Below, piece after piece: positions 48,243 to 58,832 of a DNA stretch of 64,000 bases (positions within the stretch are counted from its first letter, which is position 1; every line of letters begins with the position of its first letter). The notes under the pieces were generated by a model. That model saw only the letters and a program-made list of their open reading frames with translations. It did not search any database and had not been told where the DNA came from. The stretch comes from Pseudorasbora parva (Eukaryota; Chordata; Actinopteri; Cypriniformes; Gobionidae): assembly GCF_024679245.1 (NCBI RefSeq), contig NC_090173.1:9869428-9933427 (forward strand). Direction: 5' to 3'. A program made the translations under genes and the position numbers.

Positions 48243-50383
48243 AGCTGCAAGCAGCCATTATCGGGGCCAAGCGCAAAGAAGAAGACAAGACATGCCAGCA
48301 TGGCTGGAAGTCTCAAGCCAACTGCAACAATGAGCCATTAAGGACCTATTAAGTTGATTTTAGGCAAAATAGCAGTCAAATTTTAAATACAGTCAATAAT
48401 AATGGTTTAATGGTTTATCACTTTCGACCAATAGGTGTCACTGTTACGAAACTGATGTGGTTTAGTCAGATTGAGATGACAATGACACATGCAAAGTTTG
48501 GTGTCAATATGTCAAAGCATTGCAGAGATACAGCCTCAAGAGTAATTTTTGCATCATGGCTCAACTCTGTTGCAGTGGTATATGAAAACTGTTTTGTCTA
48601 TCAATCCGAAATCCATAACTATTTGTCAGCATGTTCTGAAGACGATACGGATCAATTTTGGTGAAAATCGGACAAACGGTCTAGGATGAGTTTGAAAAAG
48701 TAGATTTTTAACAAATAACAAGATGGAGCACAGATATGTTTGCAAAATATGGCAAAATTGGTATCTATCTTCTCGGCATGAGCCAATGAATGTATTATGA
48801 CCAGTCTCATTACAATAGGCTAATTTAATCAAAAGTTATTAGCATTTTTGTACATTTTATTACAACTTTTGACCACAAGGTGGCGCTGCCCCGAAACTTT
48901 TTGAATATCTTCGGGACATAGAGCGGAAGACACATACCGAGTTTTGTAATGATACACTAGTGCATTCTTAAATTATAGCATTAGCATTTTAAACCGTAAT
49001 ACTGCATTGAAGTCAATGGGAATTTCATGTTTTGTTTTATTATAGCGCCACCAAGAGGCACAATCCCACCAATTTTTTTATGTGTCCTCGTAGTGAGCCC
49101 ATACATATGTGTGTCAAGTTTGGTGAAAATATTTCATTTTGTTTTGGAGTTATAGACATTTATATGAAAAAACACGTAAAAAATGACTGACACCTGACTT
49201 TGATTGGATTTTACTACCCCTTACTATCAATATTTTGAGATTTGGGCATTAGCGTATAGCTATCGACCTATGTTTCCGAACTTCTGAGGCTGGTTTCGTC
49301 TCGATCGGACTAGCGGTTTCGAAGATATCAGCAAATGTTTTTTAAGCACTAAATTACAACTCTGCGCAAACCATATGCCGAAACCTGGCAAGTCTGGTAT
49401 CGTTGGAGTCGGCAAGGATTCAGGAGACCAAAAAACACACTCCCATCAAAATATGTCAACCACACCCAAAGTTATAAGCGTTTGAAAAAAAAAATTCTCC
49501 ACTAGGTGGCGCTGTTTCGAAACTTCTCAGGCTACTTCAGGGCATCGTGGTGATGACCCATACCAAGTTTCATAACAATCTGTTCATGCGTTCATAAAAT
49601 ACAGCATTTTTGCACATAATTCAAAATGGCCGACATCCAAAATGGCCGACATGGTAAAATTGGATATCAGTCGACTCGGCATGACGCCCTGAATCTAATG
49701 AGACCAATTTTATGATTTTTGGATAAACGGTTCAGAAGTTATAAGCCAAAATAGGCATTTTTCGTATCTCCGGACAGGTAGGTGGCGCTGCGCCGAAACG
49801 CTGCATGTTGCTTCAAGTCATGCTTGTGATGACATGGACCAAGGTTGGTTTGAATACGATAAAGCGTTGCGGAGATATAGCCTTTAGTGTGTTTTTGCAA
49901 CCTCCACGTAAAATTTGTTTGTGCGTTTATTGAAAACGATTGGACGAATCAACTTGAATTCCATAACTTTTTGTCAACATGCTCTGAAGATGATCTGTTT
50001 CAATTTTCGTGAAAATCGGAGCAACGGCCTAGGAGGAGTTCGAAAAAGTAGGTTTTTCAGAAAATTCAAAATGGCGGGAAAATTTGCATACCGGAAAATG
50101 ACATCATAGGGTGAAATCGAATCGGCTTGAGCCAAGGAATCCGATGAAAAAAGAATTTTGTTTCTAGCCCTTAGGGGTCAAAAGTTATAAGCATAAATAT
50201 GAGTGAAACTTTGGACAGGTGGTGGCGCTAGAGGGATTGAGTTAGAGGCACCAAATTTGCTATAGTGACAGCTCAGACTGGCCTCTATGAGTGTGCCAAA
50301 TTTCACAACTTTTTACCATACGGTTCTATGGGCTGCCAGAGACTCCTATGGCGGAAGAAGAAGAAGAAGAAGCAGAATAATAA
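48243..50383 (+). mobile_element. Family C array unit U14
   Basis: U2-like body with GTAATGATACACTAG, a private CAGCATGTTCTG near 48627 and CATGGACCAAGG near 49834. The junction to U15 is the hairpin-less AATAACAAGCAGCC type. Confidence 0.6.
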
Positions 50384-52999
50384 CAAGCAGCCATTATCGG
50401 GGCCAAGCGCAAAGAAGAAGACAAGACATGCCAGCATGGCTGGAAGTCTCAAGCCAACTGCAACAATGAGCCATTAAGGACCTATTAAGTTGATTTTAGG
50501 CAAAATAGCAGTAAAATTTTAAATACAGTCAATAATAATGGTTTAATGGTTTATCACTTTCGACCAATAGGTGTCACTGTTACGAAACTGATGTGGTTTA
50601 GTCAGATTGAGATGACAATGACACATGCAAAGTTTGGTGTCAATATGTCAAAGCATTGCAGAGATACAGCCTCAAGAGTAATTTTTGCATCATGGCTCAA
50701 CTCTGTTGCAGTGGTATATGAAAACTGTTTTGTCTATCAATCCGAAATCCATAACTATTTGTCAGCATGGTCTGAAGACGATACGGATCAATTTTGGTGA
50801 AAATCGGACAAACGGTCTAGGATGAGTTTGAAAAAGTAGATTTTTAACAAATAACAAGATGGAGCACAGATATGTTTGCAAAATATGGCAAAATTGGTAT
50901 CTATCTTCTCGGCATGAGCCAATGAATGTATTATGACCAGTCTCATTACAATGGGTTAATTTAATCAAAAGTTATTAGCATTTTTGTACATTTTATTACA
51001 ACTTTTGACCACAAGGTGGCGCTGCCCCGAAACTTTTTGAATATCTTCGGGACATAGAGCGGAAGACACATACCGAGTTTTGTAACGATACACTAGTGCA
51101 TTCTTAAATTATAGCATTAGCATTTTAAACCGTAATACTGCATTGAAGTCAATGGGAATTTCATGTTTTGTTTTATTATAGCGCCACCAAGAGGCACAAT
51201 CCCACCAATTTTTTTATGTGTCCTCGTAGTGAGCCCATACATATGTGTGTCAAGTTTGGTGAAAATATTTCATTTTGTTTTGGAGTTATAGACATTTATA
51301 TGAAAAAACACGTAAAAAATGACTGACACCTGACTTTGATTGGATTTTACTACCCCTTACTATCAATATTTTGAGATTTGGGCATTAGCGTATAGCTATC
51401 GACCTATGTTTCCGAACTTCTGAGGCTGGTTTCGTCTCGATCGGACTAGCGGTTTCGAAGATATCAGCAAATGTTTTTTAAGCACTAAATTACAACTCTG
51501 CGCAAACCATATGCCGAAACCTGGCAAGTCTGGTATCGTTGGAGTCGGCAAGGATTCAGGAGACCAAAAAACACACTCCCATCAAAATATGTCAACCACA
51601 CCCAAAGTTATAAGCGTTTGAAAAAAAAAATTCTCCACTAGGTGGCGCTGTTTCGAAACTTCTCAGGCTACTTCAGGGCATCGTGGTGATGACCCATACC
51701 AAGTTTCATAACAATCTGTTCATGCGTTCATAAAATACAGCATTTTTGCACATAATTCAAAATGGCCGACATCCAAAATGGCCGACATGGTAAAATTGGA
51801 TATCAGTCGACTCGGCATGACGCCCTGAATCTAATGAGACCAATTTTATGATTTTTGGATAAACGGTTCAGAAGTTATAAGCCAAAATAGGCATTTTTCG
51901 TATCTCCGGACAGGTAGGTGGCGCTGCGCCGAAACGCTGCATGTTGCTTCAAGTCATGCTTGTGATGACATGTACCAAGGTTGGTTTGAATACGATAAAG
52001 CGTTGCGGAGATATAGCCTTTAGTGTGTTTTTGCAACCTCCACGTAAAATTTGTTTGTGCGTTTATTGAAAACGATTGGACGAATCAACTTGAATTCCAT
52101 AACTTTTTGTCAACATGCTCTGAAGATGATCTGTTTCAATTTTCGTGAAAATCGGAGCAACGGCCTAGGAGGAGTTCGAAAAAGTAGGTTTTTCAGAAAA
52201 TTCAAAATGGCGGGAAAATTTGCATACCGGAAAATGACATCATAGGGTGAAATCGAATCGGCTTGAGCCAAGGAATCCGATGAAAAAAGAATTTTGTTTC
52301 TAGCCCTTAGGGGTCAAAAGTTATAAGCATAAATATGAGTGAAACTTTGGACAGGTGGTGGCGCTAGAGGGATTGAGTTAGAGGCACCAAATTTGCTATA
52401 GTGACAGCTCAGACTGGCCTCTATGAGTGTGCCAAATTTCACAACTTTTTACCATACGGTTCTATGGGCTGCCAGAGACTCCTATGGCGGAAAAAGAAGA
52501 AGAAGCAGAATAATAATAGGAACACTAACGATTTCAATAGGTGCCTCCGCACCTTCGGTGCTTGGCCCCTAATAATAATAATAGGAACACTAACGATTTC
52601 AATAGGTGCCTCCGCACCTTCGGTGCTTGGCCCCTAATAATAGGAACACTAACGATTTCAATAGGTGCCTCCGCACCTTCGGTGCTTGGCCCCTAATAAT
52701 AGGAACACTAACGATTTCAATAGGTGCCTCCGCACCTTCGGTGCTTGGCCCCTAATAATAGGAACACTAACAATTTCAATAGGTGCCTCCGCACCTTCGG
52801 TGCTTGGCCCCTAATAATAAATAATAGGAACACTAACAATTTCAATAGGTGCCTCCGCACCTTCGGTGCTTGGCCCCTAATAATAGGAACACTAACGATT
52901 TCAATAGGTGCCTCCGCACCTTCGGTGCTTGGCCCCTAATAATAGGAACACTAACAATTTCAATAGGTGCCTCCGCACCTTCGGTGCTTGGCCCCTAAT
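50384..52999 (+). mobile_element. Family C array unit U15 with eight 3' hairpin modules
   Basis: Starts with CAAGCAGCC. Body is U2-like, with a private GTAAAATTTT near 50511 and CAATGGGTTAATTT near 50950 (shared with U3). It is followed by eight hairpin modules (52514-52996). Confidence 0.6.
52514..52996 (+). repeat. Minisatellite of eight 3' hairpin modules
   Basis: Eight modules end with GCTTGGCCCCT at about 52570, 52635, 52693, 52752, 52812, 52877, 52936 and 52996. Spacers are AATAAT, with longer AATAATAATAAT or AATAATAAATAAT before modules 2 and 6. Modules alternate between CTAACGATTTC and CTAACAATTTC, so the array was not made by simple copying of one module. Confidence 0.9.
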
Positions 53000-54056
53000 A
53001 GCTGCAAGCAGCAATTGTCGGGGCCAAGCGCAAAGAAGAAGACAAGACATGCCAGCATGACTGGAAGTGTCAAACCAACTGCAACAATGAGCCGTTAAAG
53101 AATTATTAAGTTGATTTTAGGCAAAAAAGCAGTACAATTTTAAATACAGTCAATAATAATGATTTAATGGTTTATCATTTTCGACCAATAGGTGGCACTG
53201 TTACTAAACTGATGTGGTGTAGTCAGATTGAGGAGACAATGACACATTTGGTGTCAATATGTCAAAGCATTGCAGAGATACAGCCTCAAGAGTCATTTTT
53301 GCATCAGAGCTCAACTGCGTTGCTGTGGTATATGACAACTGTTTTGTCTATCAACACAAAATCCATAATTATTTGTTCACATGGTCTGAAGACAATACGA
53401 TTTAATTTTGGTGAAAATTGGACAAACGGTCTAGGACGAGTTTGAAAAAGTAGGTTTTTAACCAATAACAAGATAGAGGGGAGAGAGGTTTGCCAAATAT
53501 GGGAAAAATTGGTATCTATATTCTCGGCATGAGCCATAGAATGATTTATAACCAGTCTCATTGCAATAGGCTAATTTAATCAAAAGTTATTAGCATTTTT
53601 GTACACTTTATTACAACTTTTACACAAGGTGGCGTTGCCCGAAAACTTTTTGAGTACCTTCAGGACATAGAGCGGAAGACACATACTGAGTTTTGTAATT
53701 ATACACTAATGCATTCGTAAAGTATAGCATATGCATTTTATACCCTAATACTGCATTGAAGTCAATGGGAATTTCATGTTTTGTTCTATTATAGCGCCAC
53801 CAAGAGGCAGAATCCCACCATTTTTTATATGTCATCAGAGTGAGCCCATACATATGTGTGTCGAGTTTGGTGAAAATATCTCATTTTGTTTTGGAGTTAT
53901 AAACAGTTGTATGAAAAAAACACGTAAAAAATGACTGACACCTGACTTTGATTGGATTTTACTACCCCTTACTATCAATATTTTGACATTTGGGAATTAG
54001 TGTATAGCTATCGACCTATGTTTCCGAACTTCCGGCGCTGGTTTCGTCTCGATCGG
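53000..54056 (+). mobile_element. Family C array unit U16 (diverged, 3'-truncated)
   Basis: Begins GCTGCAAGCAGC and GGGGCCAAGC like U1, with which it shares AATTGTCGGGG. It follows the unit order up to CGTCTCGATCGG near 54055, then breaks into unrelated sequence. Frames that are open in U2-U15 are shifted here by small indels, which argues against a conserved protein. Confidence 0.6.
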
Positions 54057-54175
54057 AATGAAAATATACAATGAACTACTATTAGATATTACATATTTTA
54101 AGAAGTAAAATGAGTTTTAAAAGGAAGGGACATTTAATGGGATTTGTATGTTTCATTTTATTGTTGTGGATTTAA

Positions 54176-55190
54176 TTAGGGCCCGAGCACTGATGGTGGT
54201 CTACATGTCAATATTTAGTCAGTTATATTGTCACCTGTGGGCAAGAGTAAATTGTGATTAACTACTAATTAAGATTGAACCAAAACAACATCATATTTGG
54301 TCAGTCTAATAGTTAATAGACTTAATGATGTTAAATTTCAAAGATCTTGAGTTTTGTTGAACATGTCCGTGGTATCCTGACAAAGTCTGATGTTTCGGCA
54401 AAATTTTAGTTATTCATAGTGCCACTAGCTGGTCAAGTCACCTTTATTTATATAGCACTTTTAACAAGTCCAGTTTCAAAGCAGCTTCACAGTTTTAACA
54501 GGAAAATAATGCAACAGATTTTGTACAACTGCTCTGTTGAAAATGGTGATGTCATCCAGCTAATTTCAATTATCATGTAGTGTCAATGCGGGCAGATCAG
54601 TAATATAGTTGAAATTTAGGTGTCCCCAACTGAGCAAGCCAAGCCAAAGGCAACGGTGGCAAGGAACCAAAATTCCTTCAGGGCCAGGATGGAGATAAAA
54701 AAATCTTGGGAGAAACCAGGCTAAGTCGGGGTGCCAGTTCTCCTCTGGCCGACGAACAAACAGTGTATGATTATTATTTTGTGTATAACAGTGTATGATT
54801 ATTTTTTACCTTTTAAACTGGCAACATTACAGTTCAGAAGTCATATTAGATAAATAGATATTCGTAAGATCATTTGATAGATTGGAGTTGTCGTGCCGGA
54901 GACAGGTTTATAAGGATGTCTTTTCGAGTCTGCATTTACAGGGCAGAGTTTAATTGACACACTCTCTTCAGACATTTCAGGGATGCATTAGTCATGTCCT
55001 GGTACAGGTCCACCCTCTGATAAGAGTACAGCCCAGTAGCAGGAAGTGTGGCAAATACAAATGATTGATATAGTCCTCCTATTTTTATATACTTAAATGC
55101 ATATTGCCCACCGTGCTCTGTGTTCCTACAACCACAAGGTAGTGGTGGCACAGTTGCGAGGACCCTTTTATTCCTCTTGCAGCTTCAATG
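54176..55190 (-). mobile_element. Family E element (Helentron-like), minus strand, interrupted
   Basis: On the minus strand it starts GAAGCTGCAAGAGG near 55188, with GGGTCCTCGC soon after, and ends GTGCTCGGGCCCTAA at 54176. It holds a decayed core (GTGCCACTAGCTGG near 54420) and AGCAGGAAGTGTGGC near 55037, which would be adjacent without the nested repeat at about 54434-55035. Same architecture as families A and C but a third terminal variant. Confidence 0.45.
54434..55035. repeat. Teleost interspersed repeat nested in family E
   Basis: Contains CACCTTTATTTATATAGCAC, then CAAAGCAGCTTCACAG, then GGCAAGGAACCAAAATTCC and CTTGGGAGAAACCAGGCT. I know this ordered set of phrases from a repeat very common in carp-like fish. 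Its class is not certain. Borders are approximate. Confidence 0.5.
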
Positions 55191-55204
55191 TAGTTTTGTA
55201 TTTT

Positions 55205-55283
55205 TTACTTTTTGGGACCTCAGGAAGAGTAGTCACTGCCTAGGTATTGGCTAATGGGGATCCAAATAAACAAATAAACTTAG
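55205..55283 (+). repeat. Possible LINE 3' tail
   Basis: GGACCTCAGGAAGAGTAG, then GGCTAATGGGGATCCAAATA, ending in AATAAACAAATAAA. The wording resembles the 3' tail of a fish non-LTR retrotransposon; no reverse transcriptase is present. Confidence 0.3.
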
Positions 55284-55319
55284 ATCATAGATGGGATAGA
55301 GCATTCATGGGTAAATTAA

Positions 55320-56234
55320 CTAAGGAAAAATATAATATCATAGCTTTTTTAGGTGTCCTCAAAGGGGTCCATAAATATATGTCAAATTTGTTGTAAATAT
55401 CTAATTTTCTTTTAAAGTTATAGCAAAATATATTTGAGAGCATGGGCTGCATTGATTGGATTTTTTTTTTCTTCCAAAATTTTGGCTTTGTTTTGGTCAT
55501 TATTGTTTAGCTATTGACCTATGTAAGTATTCAGAATTTCCTATTGTGGTTTTGTTTTAATTGGACTAACTGTTTCCTACATTCGCAAAGGTTTTTTAGG
55601 TGCTAAAGTACACCTTTTTACAAACCATAAGGTGAAACCAGGAATGTTTGGTATTATTGGACTCGGCAAGGATTCAGGAGTCTAATGAGGTGAATACTGT
55701 GAAAAACACTGGCTTGAAAATTCTCAGGCTCCTTCAGGGCATTGCACCAATGAAGTATGCTTTGTTTGTGATACGCCATTGTCCTCATAGACTATCATGG
55801 CACCAAGGATAAAGACAATGAATGCCCATTTTCATCTGACTAATGTTTGGGTGCGTATATTGCCAGTTTCATGAGTTTTTCCCCTGTTATAGCGCCACCA
55901 AGTGATCAATCGTTGCGATTTTTTTCATGTGATCTCAGACTGACCTCACTCACACGTGACCTTAATTTGGTGGAAATATCTCGTTCTGTTCACAAGTTAT
56001 AGCCATTTTATTAAATAAGGTCCGGGTCACATCAAACATTTTGGCTCCCCTTAGCAACCATAAATCAAAATGTTTTTTTTTTTTGATAATTATTGATAGT
56101 CTCTCTCCAGAGAACATTTCTGCAGTGGTTTGGTTCCGATCAGTCAAATAAGCTGGGAGTAATTTGCAAAAGTAGGTTTTACAAAAAACCTAAAATATCT
56201 CGAAATTGGCGCCTGAAGGGCGAGCAAGTCTGAG
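55320..56234 (+). repeat. Decayed family C/D-like stretch
   Basis: Diverged matches to the array: GTGTCCTCAAAGGGGTCCAT (55354), GGACTCGGCAAGGATTCAGG (55660) and CTCAGGCTCCTTCAGGGCAT (55722). From about 55885 it matches the 2,598-bp unit (TATAGCGCCACCAAGTG near 55889; CTCCAGAGAA near 56106), leading seamlessly into the first clean tandem copy. It looks like an older copy of the same unit. Confidence 0.5.
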
Positions 56235-57719
56235 GCATGCATTTTGTCCGTCTCGAGCCAAGGATTCCAGCAATATAAGACACTCGAGGCTAAGCCTTAC
56301 GGTTGAGGAGTTATGAGCCGTTTCGTACTTTTGATCGCCGTTTCGCACTTTTGATCGCTGTAGCGCCCCCGTCAGGCCGATCGGGGCGGGCTTCGGTGAC
56401 GTCTGCAGTGGTTGTGAGTACTACCAGCCCTGAAAGTTTCAAGTCTCTACGACTTACGGTTTGGTCTGCCCGAGCAGTTTTAGCTGGAAAATGATGCATC
56501 ATGGGGAAATGAACAGTTCCAATAGGGTTTCAGCCTGACGCTTGACTTTGATTGGATTTTACTACCCCTTACTATCAAAATTTTGAGATTTGGCCTCACG
56601 ACTTTGCCTAGCGACCTATGTTTCCGAACTTCTGACGCTGGTTTCGTCTCGATCGGACCAGTGGTTTCGAAGATATCGGCTAATTTTCTTAAAGCGCTAA
56701 ATTACAACGGTGCACAAACCATACGCCGAAACCTGGCAAGTGTGGTATCGTTGGACTCTGCAACGATTCAGGAGTCTAAGGAGATGAGTCGCGTGAAAAT
56801 AAGTCAACCACACCCAAAGTTATAAGCACTTTTTAAAAAAAATCTCAACTAGGTGGCGCTGTTTCGAAACTTCTCAGGCTACTTCAGGGCATCGTGGTGA
56901 TGACCCATGCCGAGTTCCGTAACAATCCGTTCATGCGTTCATAAAATACAGCATTTTGGCACATAATTCAAGATGGCCGACAGCCAAAATGGCCGACATG
57001 GTAAAATTGGACATCAGTCGACTCGGCATGACGTCTCGAATCTGACGAGACCACTTTTGTGATTTTTGGGCAAACGGTTCAGCAAAAAAAAGCAAAAATA
57101 GCCATTTTTCCTATCTCCGGGCCAGTAGGTGGCGCTGCGCCGAAACGCAGCAGGTTGCCTCAAGACATGCTTGTGCCAACATGTACCAAGTTTGGTCTGA
57201 ATACGATAAAGCGTTGCGGAGATACAGCCATACGTCTGTTTTTGCAAGCGCTACGTAAAATTTGTTTGCGCGTTTAACGGAAAAGATTTGACGAATCAAC
57301 TTGAATTCCATAACTTTTTGTCGACACTGGCTGCAGATGATCTGGTTCAATTTTCGTGCAAATCAGACGAACAGTCTAGGACGAGTTCGCAAAAGTAGGA
57401 TTTTGGGGAAATTCAAAATGGCGGGAAACATATAATGTCGGAAATGACGTCATAGGGTGCTTTCGGATTGGCAGGAGCTCAGAAATCTGAGGAAACAAGA
57501 ATTTTGTTTCTAGCCCTTAAGGTTCAAAAGTTATTAGCATAAACATGAGTGCAACTTTGGACAGGTGGTGGCGCTAGAGGGATTGAGTTGGAGACACCAA
57601 AATTGGTGTATTTAATGTTGGGACTGCCCTCTATCAGAATGTCAAATCGTTACAACTTTCCCGCAAGCGGTTCTATGGGCTGCCATAGACCTCCATGGCG
57701 GAAGAAGAAAGTGCGACAA

Positions 57720-57762
57720 CGGTTTCAATAGGTGCCTCCGCACCTTCGGTGCTTGGCCCCTA
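57720..57762 (+). terminator. Family C-type 3' hairpin (transposon end) in the 2,598-bp unit
   Basis: TTTCAATAGGTGCCTCCGC, then ACCTTCGGTGC, then TTGGCCCCTAATAA: the same 3' end as in the array. Repeats at +2598 and +5196. It marks where the family C-like element ends inside this unit. A transposition terminus, not a transcription terminator. Confidence 0.55.
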
Positions 57763-57983
57763 ATAAAAAGGCAATAAAAAGGGTATAAAAAGGCATATAA
57801 AAAATAGACCATAGGGTTTGAGCACTTGAGTTTTGAGCTGCTGGTTGCTAAAACTTTATCAAGCCTGGTGACATGTGCATCGCCGAGGTCAAAGGTCAAT
57901 TTTTGCATTTTCAGCTCATTTATCATGAAAATGGGGTGTTTTTATTTATTTATTTTTTTACCTTTTAAACTGGTATGCCTCTA

Positions 57984-58316
57984 CTGATGGCCCGATCTCC
58001 GCCAAAGTTTGCACGCGTCTTTACAATAATGCGGCGCACATGCTCAGCCGATTTGGTGAAGTTCTGCGCAAAGCAGGCAATTTTTAGTCATTTAAATGTC
58101 ATTTTGCATAGGATAATATAGGGCATTTGTTTTTCACCAGTTTAACAGTTGGAGGGCCCGATCTCCGCCAAAGTTTGCACGCGTCTTTACAATAATGCGG
58201 CGCACATGCCCAGCCGATTTGGTGAAGTTCTGCGCAGAGCAGGCAATTTTTAGTCATTTAAATGTCAATTTGCATAGGATAATAATAGGGCATTTGTTTT
58301 CACCAATTTAACAGTT
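57984..58316 (+). repeat. Internal 165-bp direct repeats (two copies plus remnant)
   Basis: GGCCCGATCTCCGCCAAAGT starts at about 57988 and 58154. Both copies run through GCACGCGTCTTTACAATAAT, GCCGATTTGGTGAAGTTCTG and TTTTTAGTCATTTAAATGTC. A third, degenerate copy follows (GCGCCCCGGCGACCATAAAA near 58320). Same arrangement at +2598 and +5196. Confidence 0.8.
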
Positions 58317-58832
58317 AAAGCGCCCCGGCGACCATAAAAGTCTGCAAGCCTCTTTAGGGTCACGTGACGCATGCGCACGCGTGATTTCGTAAAGCTGTAT
58401 GCCAATCAGGCAGGAAGAGGGCCGCTTTCAGGCCTTTAATGGGATTTTCCATAGAAATACATCATTTTGACCCCTTTTTAACCATTATAGCGCCACCAAG
58501 TGGCCGGTCCCCACGTCCTTTTTCACTTGGCCACAGAATGAGCTCTTACATAGGCGTGCTGAGTTTGGTGAAAATACCTCATTCCGTTCACGAGTTTTAG
58601 CCAATTTAGTAAAAGGGGCTACTCCCCCTTCCAACGTTTTGGCTGCCTTTAGGGTCCAGGAACCCAAATTTCCGTTTTTTTTAAATGACTTTTGACAATT
58701 AGACTCCAGAGAATCTCGCTGCGCTGGTTTGGTTCCGGGTGGGCCAAAAACCTAGGACTAGTTGGCAAAAGTAGGTTTTGCAAAAAACCCGAAATACCCG
58801 AATTTTTTCCCACTATTCCGAGCCAATCCGGG

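Larger units (their letters stand above)
56235..58832 (+). repeat. 2,598-bp tandem unit, copy 1
   Basis: In order: GGCATGCATTTTGTCC; a GC-rich block (56330-56480); a family-C-like 3' half (about 56535-57764) with cores at 56851, 57127 and 57567; a CRE word at 57445-57452; a perfect CTATGG-GCTG-CCATAG hairpin near 57674; and the 3' hairpin module at about 57720-57762. After that come two 165-bp repeats (57984-58316), a third degenerate one, and a stretch with an inverted core at 58489-58497. No gene is supported. Confidence 0.75.

Noticed and set aside
22198..50800. An 84-codon frame (and 64- and 68-codon frames) repeated in up to 14 nearly identical copies, looking like a gene family
   Set aside because: The frames recur because the DNA is tandemly repeated. 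In the diverged outer units (around 20136 and 53167) small indels shift the frame, there is no known domain, and the same DNA is open on the other strand.
52514..52996. Eight regularly spaced direct repeats with short spacers, resembling a CRISPR array
   Set aside because: Spacers are only AATAAT-type and not unique, the repeat is about 50-60 bp with a transposon terminus, and the DNA is from an animal genome.
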